A stretch of DNA of 56,639 nt, taken from assembly GCA_040880305.1 (NCBI GenBank), contig JBBDIP010000060.1, positions 1 to 56,639 on the forward strand, written 5' to 3'. Positions 24,874 through 33,140 of this stretch are shown here, in pieces. Each line of letters begins with the position of its first letter. Positions within the stretch are counted from its first letter, which is position 1. A model generated the notes under the pieces. It had not been told where the DNA came from and ran no database searches. It worked only from the letters and a program-made list of their open reading frames with translations. Origin of the DNA: JBBDIP01 sp040880305. Its GTDB lineage: Bacteria; Bacillota; Sulfobacillia; Fermentithermobacillales; Fermentithermobacillaceae. The position numbers and the translations under genes are program-made.

Positions 24874-26193
24874 TCAAACCTTCTTGCCCTTGAACTGGGG
24901 CAGAAACTCCCTGTTGACCTCTAAGATGTCGGCCAGAATGGCCCTCGCGGCGTCGGCTCCAGGCACCAGCGGGTGGTTTAGAAGCGCGAAGAACGCCGCT
25001 TCGATGTCGCCGTGGACCGCCGCCTCGACCGTGAGCCGCTCGTAGGCCTTGACCTGCTGGACCAGTCCGATTGCCTCGGTGGGCAGGGGCTTCTGGGCAA
25101 GCGGGTGAGGGCCGCGTCCGTCCACCATGCAACTGACCTCGACAACCACGTCGGGGTCGAGTCCAGGCACAGAGCCTTTGTTGCGGACATTTAGGACCTC
25201 CATCGCCGGCGCGTTCCGGACCATGGCCGAGATGCAGTTCAGGGCAACGTCCGAGTAGTAGGCGCCGCCGCGCTTCTTGAGGGCGGGCGGGAGGTCGGCG
25301 GTATCCGGCTTGTCGTAGATGTCGAAGAGCTCCTTCTCCACGCGCATGACCTCGTCGGCCCGGGTGCCCTTGCCGTCGGCCACGTCCTTCAGCTCAGATT
25401 TCAGGGCTTTCTCGGTGAACCAATAATAGTAGAGATAGCTGGCGGGGATTGCATGCAGCCTGTGCAGGTATTTGGCGAACTCGTGGCCGAACTTCTCGGC
25501 CTCCAGGTAGATGCCGAGCAGGGGAGAGTTGAACAGCTTGTCTGAGACGTCCTTTCCGTCAAGGTAGAGACCGGTCACGAACGACAGGTGGTTCAGACCC
25601 GACGCGTCGACGCTTACCCTTGAGGAATCGACCATGAGCGCCTTGGCGACTCCCATCCTGATCCCGATAGGCACATTGCACAGGCCGAACGTGTCGACGT
25701 CGGAGTACCTCTTCAACGCTTCAGTAACCAGTCCCGAGGGGTTTGAGAAGTTCAGGAGCCAGGCGCCGGGGTTCACATCTTTTATGTCCCGCGCTATGTC
25801 CAAGGAGACCGGGATCGTGCGCAAGGCGTTGGCAAAGCCGCCGGGACCGGTGGTCTCCTGTCCGATAACCCCGTACTTCAGTGGGAGGTGCTCGTCGGAC
25901 CACCTCGCCTTCATGCCGCCGACCCGCAGCTGGCTGATGACGAACCGCGCGCCGTCGATCGCCTTTCGGCGGTCCAGCGACGTCTCGATCTTGCAGGGCA
26001 TCTTGCGCTTTGACACCATCCGGCGCGAGAAGGCCGCGACGGTCTCCATGCGGTCCTTGCCCTCGGGGACGTCGACCATGACTATCTCTTCCACGTGGAA
26101 CTCGCCCTGCTCCCACTCGCGGATGATGCCGTCAAGGAGCTCAGGCGCGTACGACGAACCACCGCCGAGGACTGTGATCTTCAATTTCTCCAT
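24874..26193 (-). CDS. GH4 glycosidase, 6-phospho-beta-glucosidase (CelF/ChbF) subgroup
   Basis: NAD- and metal-dependent family 4 glycoside hydrolase that cleaves by oxidation-elimination. The 439 residues start with the nucleotide-binding VLGGGSSYAPELLDG. The metal-ligand cysteine is in FGLCNVPIG near 175, and the metal-ligand histidine in SGLNHLSF near 205. Other family markers are VISQLRVGGMKARWSDE and GQETTGPGGFANALRTIP. From memory, the CNVPIG form is characteristic of the phospho-beta-glucosidase/diacetylchitobiose-6-phosphate hydrolase branch. I used the ATG at 26193, with GGGAGG ten bases before it. It lies between the deacetylase and kinase genes on the same strand. Confidence 0.9.
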   Translation of the reverse strand: MEKLKITVLGGGSSYAPELLDGIIREWEQGEFHVEEIVMVDVPEGKDRMETVAAFSRRMVSKRKMPCKIETSLDRRKAIDGARFVISQLRVGGMKARWSDEHLPLKYGVIGQETTGPGGFANALRTIPVSLDIARDIKDVNPGAWLLNFSNPSGLVTEALKRYSDVDTFGLCNVPIGIRMGVAKALMVDSSRVSVDASGLNHLSFVTGLYLDGKDVSDKLFNSPLLGIYLEAEKFGHEFAKYLHRLHAIPASYLYYYWFTEKALKSELKDVADGKGTRADEVMRVEKELFDIYDKPDTADLPPALKKRGGAYYSDVALNCISAMVRNAPAMEVLNVRNKGSVPGLDPDVVVEVSCMVDGRGPHPLAQKPLPTEAIGLVQQVKAYERLTVEAAVHGDIEAAFFALLNHPLVPGADAARAILADILEVNREFLPQFKGKKV

Positions 26194-26244
26194 GAGCTTC
26201 TTGCCTCCCGGAACTGCCATCTTGCTCTGCTGCCCTGGTCTGCG

Positions 26245-27006
26245 TTACACCTTCCAGGCATCCACCATCACGTGCAGGTGGTACGGATGCATGACCTTGA
26301 AGGTCTCGGCCACGCCGGCGCCGACCTCGCGTCCCCACTCCATGGATTTGGCCTGGATGTAGGGCATGTACATTGAGTTCCAGAGGTCTAGCGGGAACTG
26401 GGACTTGTGGGCGAGGCATGCGGCTATCTTCCTGTCCCAAGTGGACTCGACATTAATGAAGGTATTCGGCCTGGCCGACAGTGCCATCGCGATGCCGCTC
26501 ACTCCCCAGGGGACCAGCCCCTCCTGCAGATGCTCAGGGTAGGCCAAGGGGAATGCGGCGTATATGACCGCCTCGACAGCTGCCATCCCGGTCTTCCTGT
26601 GGTCGGGATGGGCTTCGTAGGGGAGCCAGGGGTCCAGCGTCAGCACAAAATCGGGTTGAAATCTGCGGATCAGCTTGACCATGGGCTCGCGCAAGGTCTC
26701 GACGTCGGGGAGGAAGCCGTCCCTGAACCCAAGCCACTCTATGTCCTTCACGCCTAGCATGGATGCGGCGTCTTCCTGCTCCCGGCGCCTGACCGCGGCG
26801 ATCTGCTCCCGTGAGAAGCGGGGATCGAACGTCCCCATGCTTCCATCGGTGACAGGAGCGTAGGTTACGGCCGCTCCCTCGCCTGAGAGAAGCGCGACGG
26901 TGCCGCCGGCCGTCAGTTCCGCGTCGTCAGGGTGAGGGAAGATGACCAGGACGTTTCTGGCCTGCCGGAGGTGGGGGATAGGAATGACGTCTTTGGGGTT
27001 CATCAT
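26245..27006 (-). CDS. PIG-L (LmbE-like) zinc deacetylase
   Basis: Metal-dependent de-N-acetylase of the PIG-L family; members act on GlcNAc-inositol compounds, bacillithiol precursors and, in archaea, diacetylchitobiose. The 253 residues contain the metal-binding PHPDDAE at about 24-30, and the second metal segment HPDHRKTG near 135 within PYEAHPDHRKT. AAVRRREQEDAASMLGV is the usual helix of the family. The ATG (27006, or the adjacent 27003) has AAGGAG upstream. It is first in the minus-strand operon with GH4 and kinase genes, and divergent from the sugar symporter. An amino-sugar substrate is therefore inferred. Confidence 0.88.
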   Translation of the reverse strand: MMNPKDVIPIPHLRQARNVLVIFPHPDDAELTAGGTVALLSGEGAAVTYAPVTDGSMGTFDPRFSREQIAAVRRREQEDAASMLGVKDIEWLGFRDGFLPDVETLREPMVKLIRRFQPDFVLTLDPWLPYEAHPDHRKTGMAAVEAVIYAAFPLAYPEHLQEGLVPWGVSGIAMALSARPNTFINVESTWDRKIAACLAHKSQFPLDLWNSMYMPYIQAKSMEWGREVGAGVAETFKVMHPYHLHVMVDAWKV

Positions 27007-27080
27007 TCTTTCTCCTTAGGCGGCGGAGGAGACCTCTGCGCCGGCCTCGAATGTTCAGTCACTGGGAGTTTCGCGGACTA

Positions 27081-27095
27081 GGAGGTTTTTCCTCC
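27081..27095 (+). promoter_or_regulatory. Small hairpin in the leader of the symporter gene
   Basis: GGAGG-ttttt-CCTCC, a five-base perfect stem in the 117-base divergent region between the deacetylase and the symporter. It could hide a ribosome-site-like GGAGG or serve as an operator. No convincing promoter hexamers were found in this short region. Confidence 0.3.
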
Positions 27096-27123
27096 GTTGT
27101 CACCAAGGCTTGGGGGTGTCCAC

Positions 27124-28449
27124 ATGAACAGAACGAAGGACTTCGCCTACAGCCTGGGATCCTTTTCCTCTTCGGTCCTCGGGCAGACTGTAAGCGCATT
27201 CGCAATCTTTTACTATGTGGACATACTCAAGGTCCCCGCGCAGACCATCACCGCGATCATGGTGATGTACGGGGTCTGGAACGCCATCAACGACCCTCTG
27301 TTTGGTCAGTTGTCCGACCGCACCAGGACCAAATGGGGTCGCAGGATCCCCTACATACTGTTCCTCACGCTGCCGCTCTGTGTGGCCTTCGCCCTCCTGT
27401 GGATGCCGCCTTTTGCCGCAGGTCAGACCAAGGCCCTATCGGTCTACTACCTTATCGTGATCTTCCTGTTCGACGGGATGTTCACCATCGTGGTGCTGAA
27501 CTGGACGGCCCTTTTTCCCGAGATGTACCCGGGGCTGGAGGACAGGGCCCGCGTCTCGGCGCTGCGCCAGGTACTCGGCATCTTCGGGCTGATCCTGGGC
27601 GTGGCGCTCCCGCCCCTGCTCTACCCCATGATAGGGTGGGCAGCCATGGGCGTCGGCTTCGCCGTCCTGGCCCTCATCACCATGTACGCTTCACTTTACG
27701 GGTCCTCTGAGCGTCCCGAGTTCTCCAGGGAGGACGGCCTCGGCTTGCTGGCTGCGCTAAAGGCCACGTACATCAACAGGTCCTTCATGACCTTCGTGAT
27801 CCCCGCGATGCTCATCGAGTATACTTTCGTCGGCCTGCAGGCCGTGATCCCGTTCTACGCCAAATACGTGCTGGGCATACAGGGCCTACAGGAAACATTG
27901 CTGCTTGGCACCCTGTTTGTAATGGCGATCCCCTTCGCGCTCGTCTGGGGGAAGATAATCGCCAAGATGGGGCCAAAGAGAGCTATGATGCGGGCTGCGT
28001 CCCTCTACGGGATCTGTCTTCTGCCGTTCTTTTTCGCTCGCAACTTCATCCAAGGCATCCTCACCTGCCTACTGCTATCGTTCGGGCTTGCCGGGATCAT
28101 GGTCCTCCTCGACATCTTCATCGCCGACGTCACCGATGAGGACGAGGTCAAGACCGGGGTGCGCAGGGAGGGCATGTACTTCGGCGTCAACGGCTTCATG
28201 ATCCGACTGGGTATCTCGATAAACGCCGCCATCATGGGGCCGATCATGCTGAGGACCGGGTACAACGCCAACCTTGGAGTCCAGCCCGCATCGGCGCTGA
28301 TGGGATTCCGCATACTTATGTCCTTCATCCCCATGGCGGCCATCGCCGCGGGCATTCTGATCCTCCGGCACTACCCGCTTGACGGGCGAAACCTTGATGA
28401 GGTTAAGAGGAAGGTCGCCATGATTCACGCCGAGAAGGCGGGGAGATAG
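27124..28449 (+). CDS. GPH-family sugar:cation symporter (MFS)
   Basis: Glycoside-pentoside-hexuronide symporter importing a sugar or glycoside with Na+ or H+. The 441 residues form twelve hydrophobic segments. GVWNAINDPLFGQLSDRTRTKWGRR near residues 50-75 (key parts NDPLFGQLSD and RTKWGRR) is the hallmark loop between helices 2 and 3. I chose the ATG at 27124 with GGGGGTG upstream; the frame is open 27 bases earlier but without a site. Divergent from the deacetylase/GH4/kinase operon, it is the obvious uptake system for that pathway, delivering an unphosphorylated sugar. Specificity is not visible. Confidence 0.92.
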   Translation: MNRTKDFAYSLGSFSSSVLGQTVSAFAIFYYVDILKVPAQTITAIMVMYGVWNAINDPLFGQLSDRTRTKWGRRIPYILFLTLPLCVAFALLWMPPFAAGQTKALSVYYLIVIFLFDGMFTIVVLNWTALFPEMYPGLEDRARVSALRQVLGIFGLILGVALPPLLYPMIGWAAMGVGFAVLALITMYASLYGSSERPEFSREDGLGLLAALKATYINRSFMTFVIPAMLIEYTFVGLQAVIPFYAKYVLGIQGLQETLLLGTLFVMAIPFALVWGKIIAKMGPKRAMMRAASLYGICLLPFFFARNFIQGILTCLLLSFGLAGIMVLLDIFIADVTDEDEVKTGVRREGMYFGVNGFMIRLGISINAAIMGPIMLRTGYNANLGVQPASALMGFRILMSFIPMAAIAAGILILRHYPLDGRNLDEVKRKVAMIHAEKAGR

Positions 28450-28577
28450 CTGGCCCGGTAAGCACGCTCTGACACGCTTCAATAGGCTGGCCCTATCCCC
28501 TTACACCCTCCGGTCACATGGCACCATAAGACTACATAACATGTTGACGAGAATTGGGGATTGGAGGGATTGAATCA

Positions 28578-28973
28578 ATGCCGGAGAGCGACAAGCTGGA
28601 AGCGATGCAGGTTATGCCGGCTACTTTGATGGAGCGACTCGCGCTCGCGGTGGGACAGCCGGTCGTCGTATACCTCATGGGAGTCCATTCCCACATCGCG
28701 GTGACCCCCCCGCACCCCGGATGGCCGACCGCGCCCTACGCGACCGCGCCGCCGTGGTGTCCGCCAATGCCGGGTCCCGGACCTTGCCCGCCCATGCCTG
28801 GGCCTGCGCCCGCTCCGACGCCGGTGATCGGTACGGCGGTTGTGAGCGGCGTCCTGGTGTTTGCCGGAGTCGACTACATCGCCGTGCGGGTGGGCACAGG
28901 CACCGCCTGCAGGGACGTCCTCATCCCGTACAACGCGATCGGGATGATTATTCCGGGCGGGCCGATGGTGTAG
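28578..28973 (+). CDS. Proline-rich small protein with DUF2642-like fold
   Basis: 131 residues. ATG at 28578 with GGAGGG ten bases upstream; an in-frame ATG at 28554 has no site. An N-terminal part (LMERLALAVGQPVVVYLMG, about 17-35) is followed by a long Pro/Gly-rich stretch (about 44-78, PPWCPPMPGPGPCPPMPGP). The C-terminal part continues with VVSGVLVFAGVDYIAVRV and VLIPYNAIGMI. Before and after the proline insert, the pattern (GQxVxV, then GxLxxVxxDYIxVR and xxIPYNAI) resembles the small DUF2642-type proteins linked to Bacillota spore coats. That resemblance is from memory. Four cysteines are present, two in the proline stretch. It stands alone between convergent and divergent neighbours. 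Confidence 0.65.
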   Translation: MPESDKLEAMQVMPATLMERLALAVGQPVVVYLMGVHSHIAVTPPHPGWPTAPYATAPPWCPPMPGPGPCPPMPGPAPAPTPVIGTAVVSGVLVFAGVDYIAVRVGTGTACRDVLIPYNAIGMIIPGGPMV

Positions 28974-29002
28974 CCACGCTTCGCCCCTGTGTCAAACCAG
29001 AA

Positions 29003-29029
29003 GGCCCGGTGATCAAAAGTCCCCGGGCC
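29003..29029. terminator. Hairpin between convergent genes
   Basis: GGCCCGG (29003-29009) and CCGGGCC (29023-29029) form a seven-base GC stem. On the plus strand TTTT follows eight bases later (29037-29040), which is weak. It separates the DUF2642-like gene from the convergent GH4 gene and may serve both. Confidence 0.5.
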
Positions 29030-29061
29030 AGCCCTATTTTGCAGTCCGTATTTTGCAGCCC

Positions 29062-30390
29062 CTATTTCTTGAACTGCGGCAGGTATTGTTCGTGGGCGTC
29101 GAGGTAGGCGTCCAGCAGGTGCCACGCCGTGTCTCTGGAGCCGACCAGCGGATGGCAGGCCAGCGCGTCCAGCGCGTCCCGGCGCGAGCCGCTCAAAGCA
29201 GCCCCAACCGTGAGCTCCTCGTAAGCCGCGACAGACTGGATCAACCCTCTGACGCCGACAGGCATGGTCCCCATGGCGAGCGGGTGGGCTCCGGACGCGT
29301 CCACGACCGCCGGCACCTCCACCACCTTCTCGTAGGGTAGTTCCGGCAGCGATCCGTGATTGGGGACGTTCACGATGTACACGTCCCTGGTGTCGTTTGC
29401 TATTGCCCCTAACAGGCCGACCATCATGTCGGCGTGCCACTTGCCGCCTCGGCTCTTCTCCAGGGTCTTTTGCCCCTGCGACACACGGTTGTATTCCACA
29501 AGCAGGTCCTTTTCGATCTCCATGACTTCTTGGGCGCGGGTCTTGCCGGCCTCGCGCTGGTGCTCAAGGATCTCCTTGGTGAAGTAGTAGTACTGCAGGT
29601 ACGGGGACGGCAAGAGCCCGGTTTCGCCGAATATCCGCAGCGTGTTGGTCAGCTCCATGCGCGCCTTGGGATCCTTGAACGTCTCATCGCCGAACATGGC
29701 CTCAACCTGCTCGCGCTGCATTATCTGGAGTTTCTGACGGAGGACCGGGAGGACGTCTGTGCCCCCAAAGAGCACTTTGCGGGCGAAGCCCAGGTGATTC
29801 AGGCCGAAGTAGTCCATGAACAGCCGGCCGGGTTGGGTGCCGACCAGGGCAGCTACGGCTTCTTGGAGGATCATCGGCTCGTCGCAGATAGATATCTGCT
29901 TGATCGAGGCTGTGCGCTTTATTGCTTCGGCGACCAGCCCCGTCGGGTTGGTGTAGTTTATGAGCCAGGCGGACGGGTTCAACGCCTCGATTTCCCTGGC
30001 GATCTCTACCATGACGGGGATTGTCCGCAGCGCCATAGCGAAACCTCCAGGGCCGGTGGTTTCCTGCCCGATAAGGCCCATGCCGGTGGCGATCGACTCA
30101 TCGAGATGCCGGGCGGCAAGCCCGCCCACCCTCACCTGGCAGAGGATGAAGTCGGCGTTCCGCACGGCTTCGCCCCGGTTCTCTGTGAGGACGACCTGCG
30201 TGTCGGGCATCGCGTCTTCGATCATGGTTCTGACCAGCGAGCCCACTGTGTGGAGTTTGGAGCCGTCAATGTCCATGAGGGTGAGGCAGGCTAAGGGGAT
30301 CCTGCCCTTTTGCCTAATGAAACCCTCGACCAGTCCGGGGGTGTAGGCGCTTCCCCCGCCGAGTATCGAGACCGAAAGCCCGCTATCCAT
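29062..30390 (-). CDS. GH4 glycosidase, second paralogue
   Basis: NAD/metal-dependent family 4 glycoside hydrolase, 442 residues. It has the Rossmann start SILGGGSAYTPGLVEG, and FILCQVRVGGLAARHLDES and GQETTGPGGFAMALRTIPV near 75-110. The metal-ligand cysteine is in QISICDEPM near 175 and the histidine in FGLNHLGF near 205. The CDEP form differs from the CNVP of the other GH4 here, so the two enzymes probably differ in glycon or anomer specificity. ATG at 30390 with GGGAGG nine bases upstream; the frame is open further upstream without a good start. It is transcribed alone, divergent from mnmA. Confidence 0.9.
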   Translation of the reverse strand: MDSGLSVSILGGGSAYTPGLVEGFIRQKGRIPLACLTLMDIDGSKLHTVGSLVRTMIEDAMPDTQVVLTENRGEAVRNADFILCQVRVGGLAARHLDESIATGMGLIGQETTGPGGFAMALRTIPVMVEIAREIEALNPSAWLINYTNPTGLVAEAIKRTASIKQISICDEPMILQEAVAALVGTQPGRLFMDYFGLNHLGFARKVLFGGTDVLPVLRQKLQIMQREQVEAMFGDETFKDPKARMELTNTLRIFGETGLLPSPYLQYYYFTKEILEHQREAGKTRAQEVMEIEKDLLVEYNRVSQGQKTLEKSRGGKWHADMMVGLLGAIANDTRDVYIVNVPNHGSLPELPYEKVVEVPAVVDASGAHPLAMGTMPVGVRGLIQSVAAYEELTVGAALSGSRRDALDALACHPLVGSRDTAWHLLDAYLDAHEQYLPQFKK

Positions 30391-30453
30391 CGCACCCGAC
30401 CTCCCGCGAATTGCCTTCTGGCCAGTTAGCTTATCGCCAAACCCGGCGCGAAG

Positions 30454-30483
30454 TTGACACCGGTAGACGGACATACCTACGAT
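30454..30483 (+). promoter_or_regulatory. Promoter of mnmA
   Basis: TTGACA (30454-30459), an 18-base spacer and TACGAT (30478-30483), giving a start near 30490 and a short leader that holds the GGAGG site of mnmA. Confidence 0.55.
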
Positions 30484-30505
30484 GTGAAGCGAGGAGGCTT
30501 GGTCA

Positions 30506-31666
30506 ATGGGTGTCCGGGTCGCGGTGGCGATGTCCGGAGGAGTCGATAGCTCCGTCGCGTGCCTCCTTCTCAAGCAGAAGGGGTTCGACGTGATCGGCCT
30601 CACCATGAAGCTTCTGCCGAATCCCGCCTCCGATGAGATTGTGACCCGCGCGCCCTGCTGCACCCTAGAGATGGTGGAGGACGCCCGGCGCATATGCTCT
30701 GAACTCGGCATACCGCATTACACAGTCAACCTGGTCACTGAGTTCGATGATGCCGTCATCGTTCCCTTCATACGCGACTACGCGACCGGCCGGACGCCCA
30801 ACCCCTGCCTTGAGTGCAACAAGGTGATGAAGTTCGGTCACCTCCTCCATAAGGCCAGGGAGATTGGCGCGACCCATGTGGCGACCGGTCACTACGCGCG
30901 GGCAGGGCTGTTCCTCGATGGAAAGTGGGTCGACAATGCCGACGCCCCCGGTGGAGCCGGTTCCGCCGGCCGAACGCTGCTCCTTCGCGGGGTCGACGGC
31001 GCCAAGGACCAGAGCTACGCCCTCTACTCCCTGACTCAGGACGAACTATCCCACGCCATGTTCCCGCTGGGGGGGCTCACCAAGAGAGATGTCCGCCAGA
31101 TCGCATCTGACGCCGGCCTCCGCACTGCCGACAATCCTGAGAGCCAGGAGATCTGCTTTGTTACGGGCGGGTACCGCGAATTCTTGGCCGGTAGAGGGAT
31201 CAACCCGGCGCCTGGCCCCATGGTGGACACGGCGGGGAAGGTGATCGGCAGGCACGCGGGCATCCCCTTCTACACCATCGGCCAGCGTCGGGGCCTTGGC
31301 GTGGCCGGCGGCAGGCCTTTGTACGTGGTGGACCTGGACGTCCTGAACAACGTCGTCGTTGTCGGGGAGCGTGAGGAAGCGTTTTCCTCGGGCTGCCTGA
31401 TCGAAGACCTGAGCCTGATTGCGGAGCCGTCTTTGGATGGACCGGTGACCGGCACTTGCATGGTGCGCTATAGGGGCAAGGAGTCGCCTGCGACGATGAG
31501 ACGGGTCGGGCAGGAGCCAACCTCGGAGCCATCTGCCGGGCCCGACACCCAGGGTCGTGTCGACTTTGAGACACCCCAATTTGCCGTAACCCCCGGGCAG
31601 GCCGCCGTCCTCTACCAGGGAGAGCAGGTCTACGGCGGGGGCGTGATCGTGAAGAGACTGCCCTGA
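30506..31666 (+). CDS. mnmA: tRNA-specific 2-thiouridylase MnmA
   Basis: Adds sulphur to the wobble uridine (s2U34) of Lys, Glu and Gln tRNAs. The 386 residues start with the ATP-pyrophosphatase loop SGGVDSS (10-16). The catalytic cysteine region is NPCLECN (Cys101, Cys104), and the second conserved cysteine is in SQEICFV (Cys217). A CxxC plus a distant cysteine is the arrangement proposed for iron-sulphur-dependent MnmA, so such a cluster is possible. The C-terminal beta domain is slightly extended by a Ser/Glu/Pro-rich loop near 335-350. ATG at 30506 with GGAGG upstream. The next gene follows on the same strand. Confidence 0.95.
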   Translation: MGVRVAVAMSGGVDSSVACLLLKQKGFDVIGLTMKLLPNPASDEIVTRAPCCTLEMVEDARRICSELGIPHYTVNLVTEFDDAVIVPFIRDYATGRTPNPCLECNKVMKFGHLLHKAREIGATHVATGHYARAGLFLDGKWVDNADAPGGAGSAGRTLLLRGVDGAKDQSYALYSLTQDELSHAMFPLGGLTKRDVRQIASDAGLRTADNPESQEICFVTGGYREFLAGRGINPAPGPMVDTAGKVIGRHAGIPFYTIGQRRGLGVAGGRPLYVVDLDVLNNVVVVGEREEAFSSGCLIEDLSLIAEPSLDGPVTGTCMVRYRGKESPATMRRVGQEPTSEPSAGPDTQGRVDFETPQFAVTPGQAAVLYQGEQVYGGGVIVKRLP

Positions 31667-31675
31667 AGGATTTCA

Positions 31676-31707
31676 CCTCCAAGCAGCGAAGCTGTTTGCT
31701 TAGGAGG
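31676..31707 (+). promoter_or_regulatory. Hairpin covering the ribosome binding site of the CBS-ACT gene
   Basis: CCTCCAAG (31676-31683) pairs with CTT-A-GGAGG (31699-31707), and CAGC/GCTG pair inside around a GAA loop. The sequestered GGAGG is the ribosome site of the gene at 31715. The arm starts nine bases after the mnmA stop, so translation of mnmA or an RNA-binding factor could open it. Confidence 0.5.
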
Positions 31708-31714
31708 GAATGCA

Positions 31715-32341
31715 ATGTTCGTGAGAGATGTCATGACCCGGGACCCCGTCTCCATCAAACCCGATGCCACGCTTCGCGAGCTCATCAACCTCATGACCGA
31801 GAAGACTTTCGAGGCCATCCCGGTGCGCTCCAACGGCAAGGTCATCGGCATTGTGACCGATTGGGACGTCGTGACCAACTCGCCCATGGCTGAGAGTACC
31901 GGGTATCTCGACACGGTCAAGGTCAAGGACATAATGGCGAAGAACGTGGAGACCGTACACGAGGACGAGATCATAGAAATGGCTGCTTCCCATATGTACT
32001 TCCACGACCTCGACGCCCTTCCCGTCGTAGACAAGGACGGCCAACTCATCGCCATCGTGACTCAGAACGACGTCTTCCGCACGCTGGTGTCCCTCATGGG
32101 TCTCCGGGCCAAAGGCACGCGGATCACCTTGGACGTACCCGACAACCTCGGAGTCCTGGCCGACATCACGGGGACGGTTGCTTCCATGGGGATCAGCATC
32201 GCAAGCCTGTCGACGAATTTCGCGCCCGGCGCGGCTAACGGCCTGGTGATCCTCCGGCTCAAGACCGGGGAGGTCGATGACGTGGTCAAGAAACTGGGTG
32301 AGAAGTACAAGGTGGTGCACGTGTCGCGGACGTGGGAATAG
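31715..32341 (+). CDS. CBS-CBS-ACT domain protein (AcuB-like)
   Basis: A soluble regulatory protein of 208 residues. Two CBS domains (about 1-60 and 70-130; first begins FVRDVMTRDPVSIKPD, second VKVKDIMAKNVETV) bind adenine nucleotides. A C-terminal ACT domain (about 135-205, LDVPDNLGVLADITGTVAS) binds small ligands, often amino acids. This order matches AcuB-type proteins whose precise role is poorly defined. The ATG at 31715 has GGAGGG at suitable spacing, but that site is folded into a hairpin. No acuA or acuC neighbour is present, so a link to acetoin use is not supported here. Confidence 0.85.
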   Translation: MFVRDVMTRDPVSIKPDATLRELINLMTEKTFEAIPVRSNGKVIGIVTDWDVVTNSPMAESTGYLDTVKVKDIMAKNVETVHEDEIIEMAASHMYFHDLDALPVVDKDGQLIAIVTQNDVFRTLVSLMGLRAKGTRITLDVPDNLGVLADITGTVASMGISIASLSTNFAPGAANGLVILRLKTGEVDDVVKKLGEKYKVVHVSRTWE

Positions 32342-32467
32342 GGCGGGAGCAGGCCCACCCCTTGCCGATACGTGAAGGAAACTTGACCCCGACGAGCCCC
32401 TAGGCCTGCTCCCGATCGATCCCTATTCTGCCATGCTTGGCCCATATTCCAGGCGTTTTGTGAGATT

Positions 32468-32995
32468 CTAGAGCGACTGCGCGTACTCCAGCATGTCCTG
32501 TGCCAGTTCCAGCCTGTCACCTATGAGATCCAGACGTTCCGCGCCCAGGGCGAGCCGGCGCTGCAGGATGTCAAGATGCCTTTCCGCGAACCCCTTGAGC
32601 GCCGGATCCTTCATCCCCGCGATTCGCTCCTCAAGTTTGGCGACCGCCTCGGAGCCCTTTGCCAGCTGCTCTTGCACTCTGGCCTGGTTCTCAAGCAACT
32701 TGGCGATGTGCTCCTCTAGTCTCTGAATCCTGACCTCCCGGCCGGGGCCGGCGAGGTCCTCGACGAGGGACCAGTCGACGCCGTGGGCGGCGCAAATCTC
32801 CTCCAGCGTCATGCCCGATTTGAACTCCTCTGTGAGGACGGTCATCTCGGTGCCGGTCTTTCCGGCTATGTACGCCAACACCACTCGTGGGTTAGGCCCT
32901 TCAGCCGGGGACGCAAACGCCAGGGACGCTGCACTAGATACCAGAACCAGGGTCACCGCCACAGCTGAGAGGAAACGCTTCCATGCGCGGTTCAC
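32468..32995 (-). CDS. Secreted coiled-coil protein of unknown function
   Basis: 175 residues. I chose the GTG at 32995 because AAAGGAGG lies eight bases upstream; ATG codons further out have no site. A signal peptide is clear: basic NRAWKR, hydrophobic FLSAVAVTLVLVSSAAS, and a likely cut after AFA near residue 27. The mature part has a short globular region with a LysM-like helix pattern (MTLEEICAAHGVDWSLV). Then follows a long charged coiled coil to the end (about 80-175, e.g. LEEHIAKLLENQARVQEQL). No family recognised. It may be an envelope or spore-associated protein. Confidence 0.7.
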   Translation of the reverse strand: MNRAWKRFLSAVAVTLVLVSSAASLAFASPAEGPNPRVVLAYIAGKTGTEMTVLTEEFKSGMTLEEICAAHGVDWSLVEDLAGPGREVRIQRLEEHIAKLLENQARVQEQLAKGSEAVAKLEERIAGMKDPALKGFAERHLDILQRRLALGAERLDLIGDRLELAQDMLEYAQSL

Positions 32996-33140
32996 TCTGA
33001 TCTCCTCCTTTGGCTTCTGTCCGGAAGCCGTCTTAGCTTCCATGAAGGAGTATCGCTCATCGGTGTGAAGAAAGATCCGGTGAGCAATGAACAAAGTTTT
33101 AACATTGCTTGGCAAGTGAAGAAAGGCGAGGCGAAATAGC

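Noticed and set aside
24860..25132. Extended N-terminus for the BadF-type kinase
   Set aside because: It overlaps the GH4 gene, is Arg/Pro-rich, and the GTG at 24859 has an ideal ribosome site and family-like start.
28874..29440. Long open frame on the minus strand across the end of the DUF2642-like and GH4 genes
   Set aside because: It is read in another frame of the GH4 gene, is arginine-rich and has no recognisable domain; high GC makes such frames common here.
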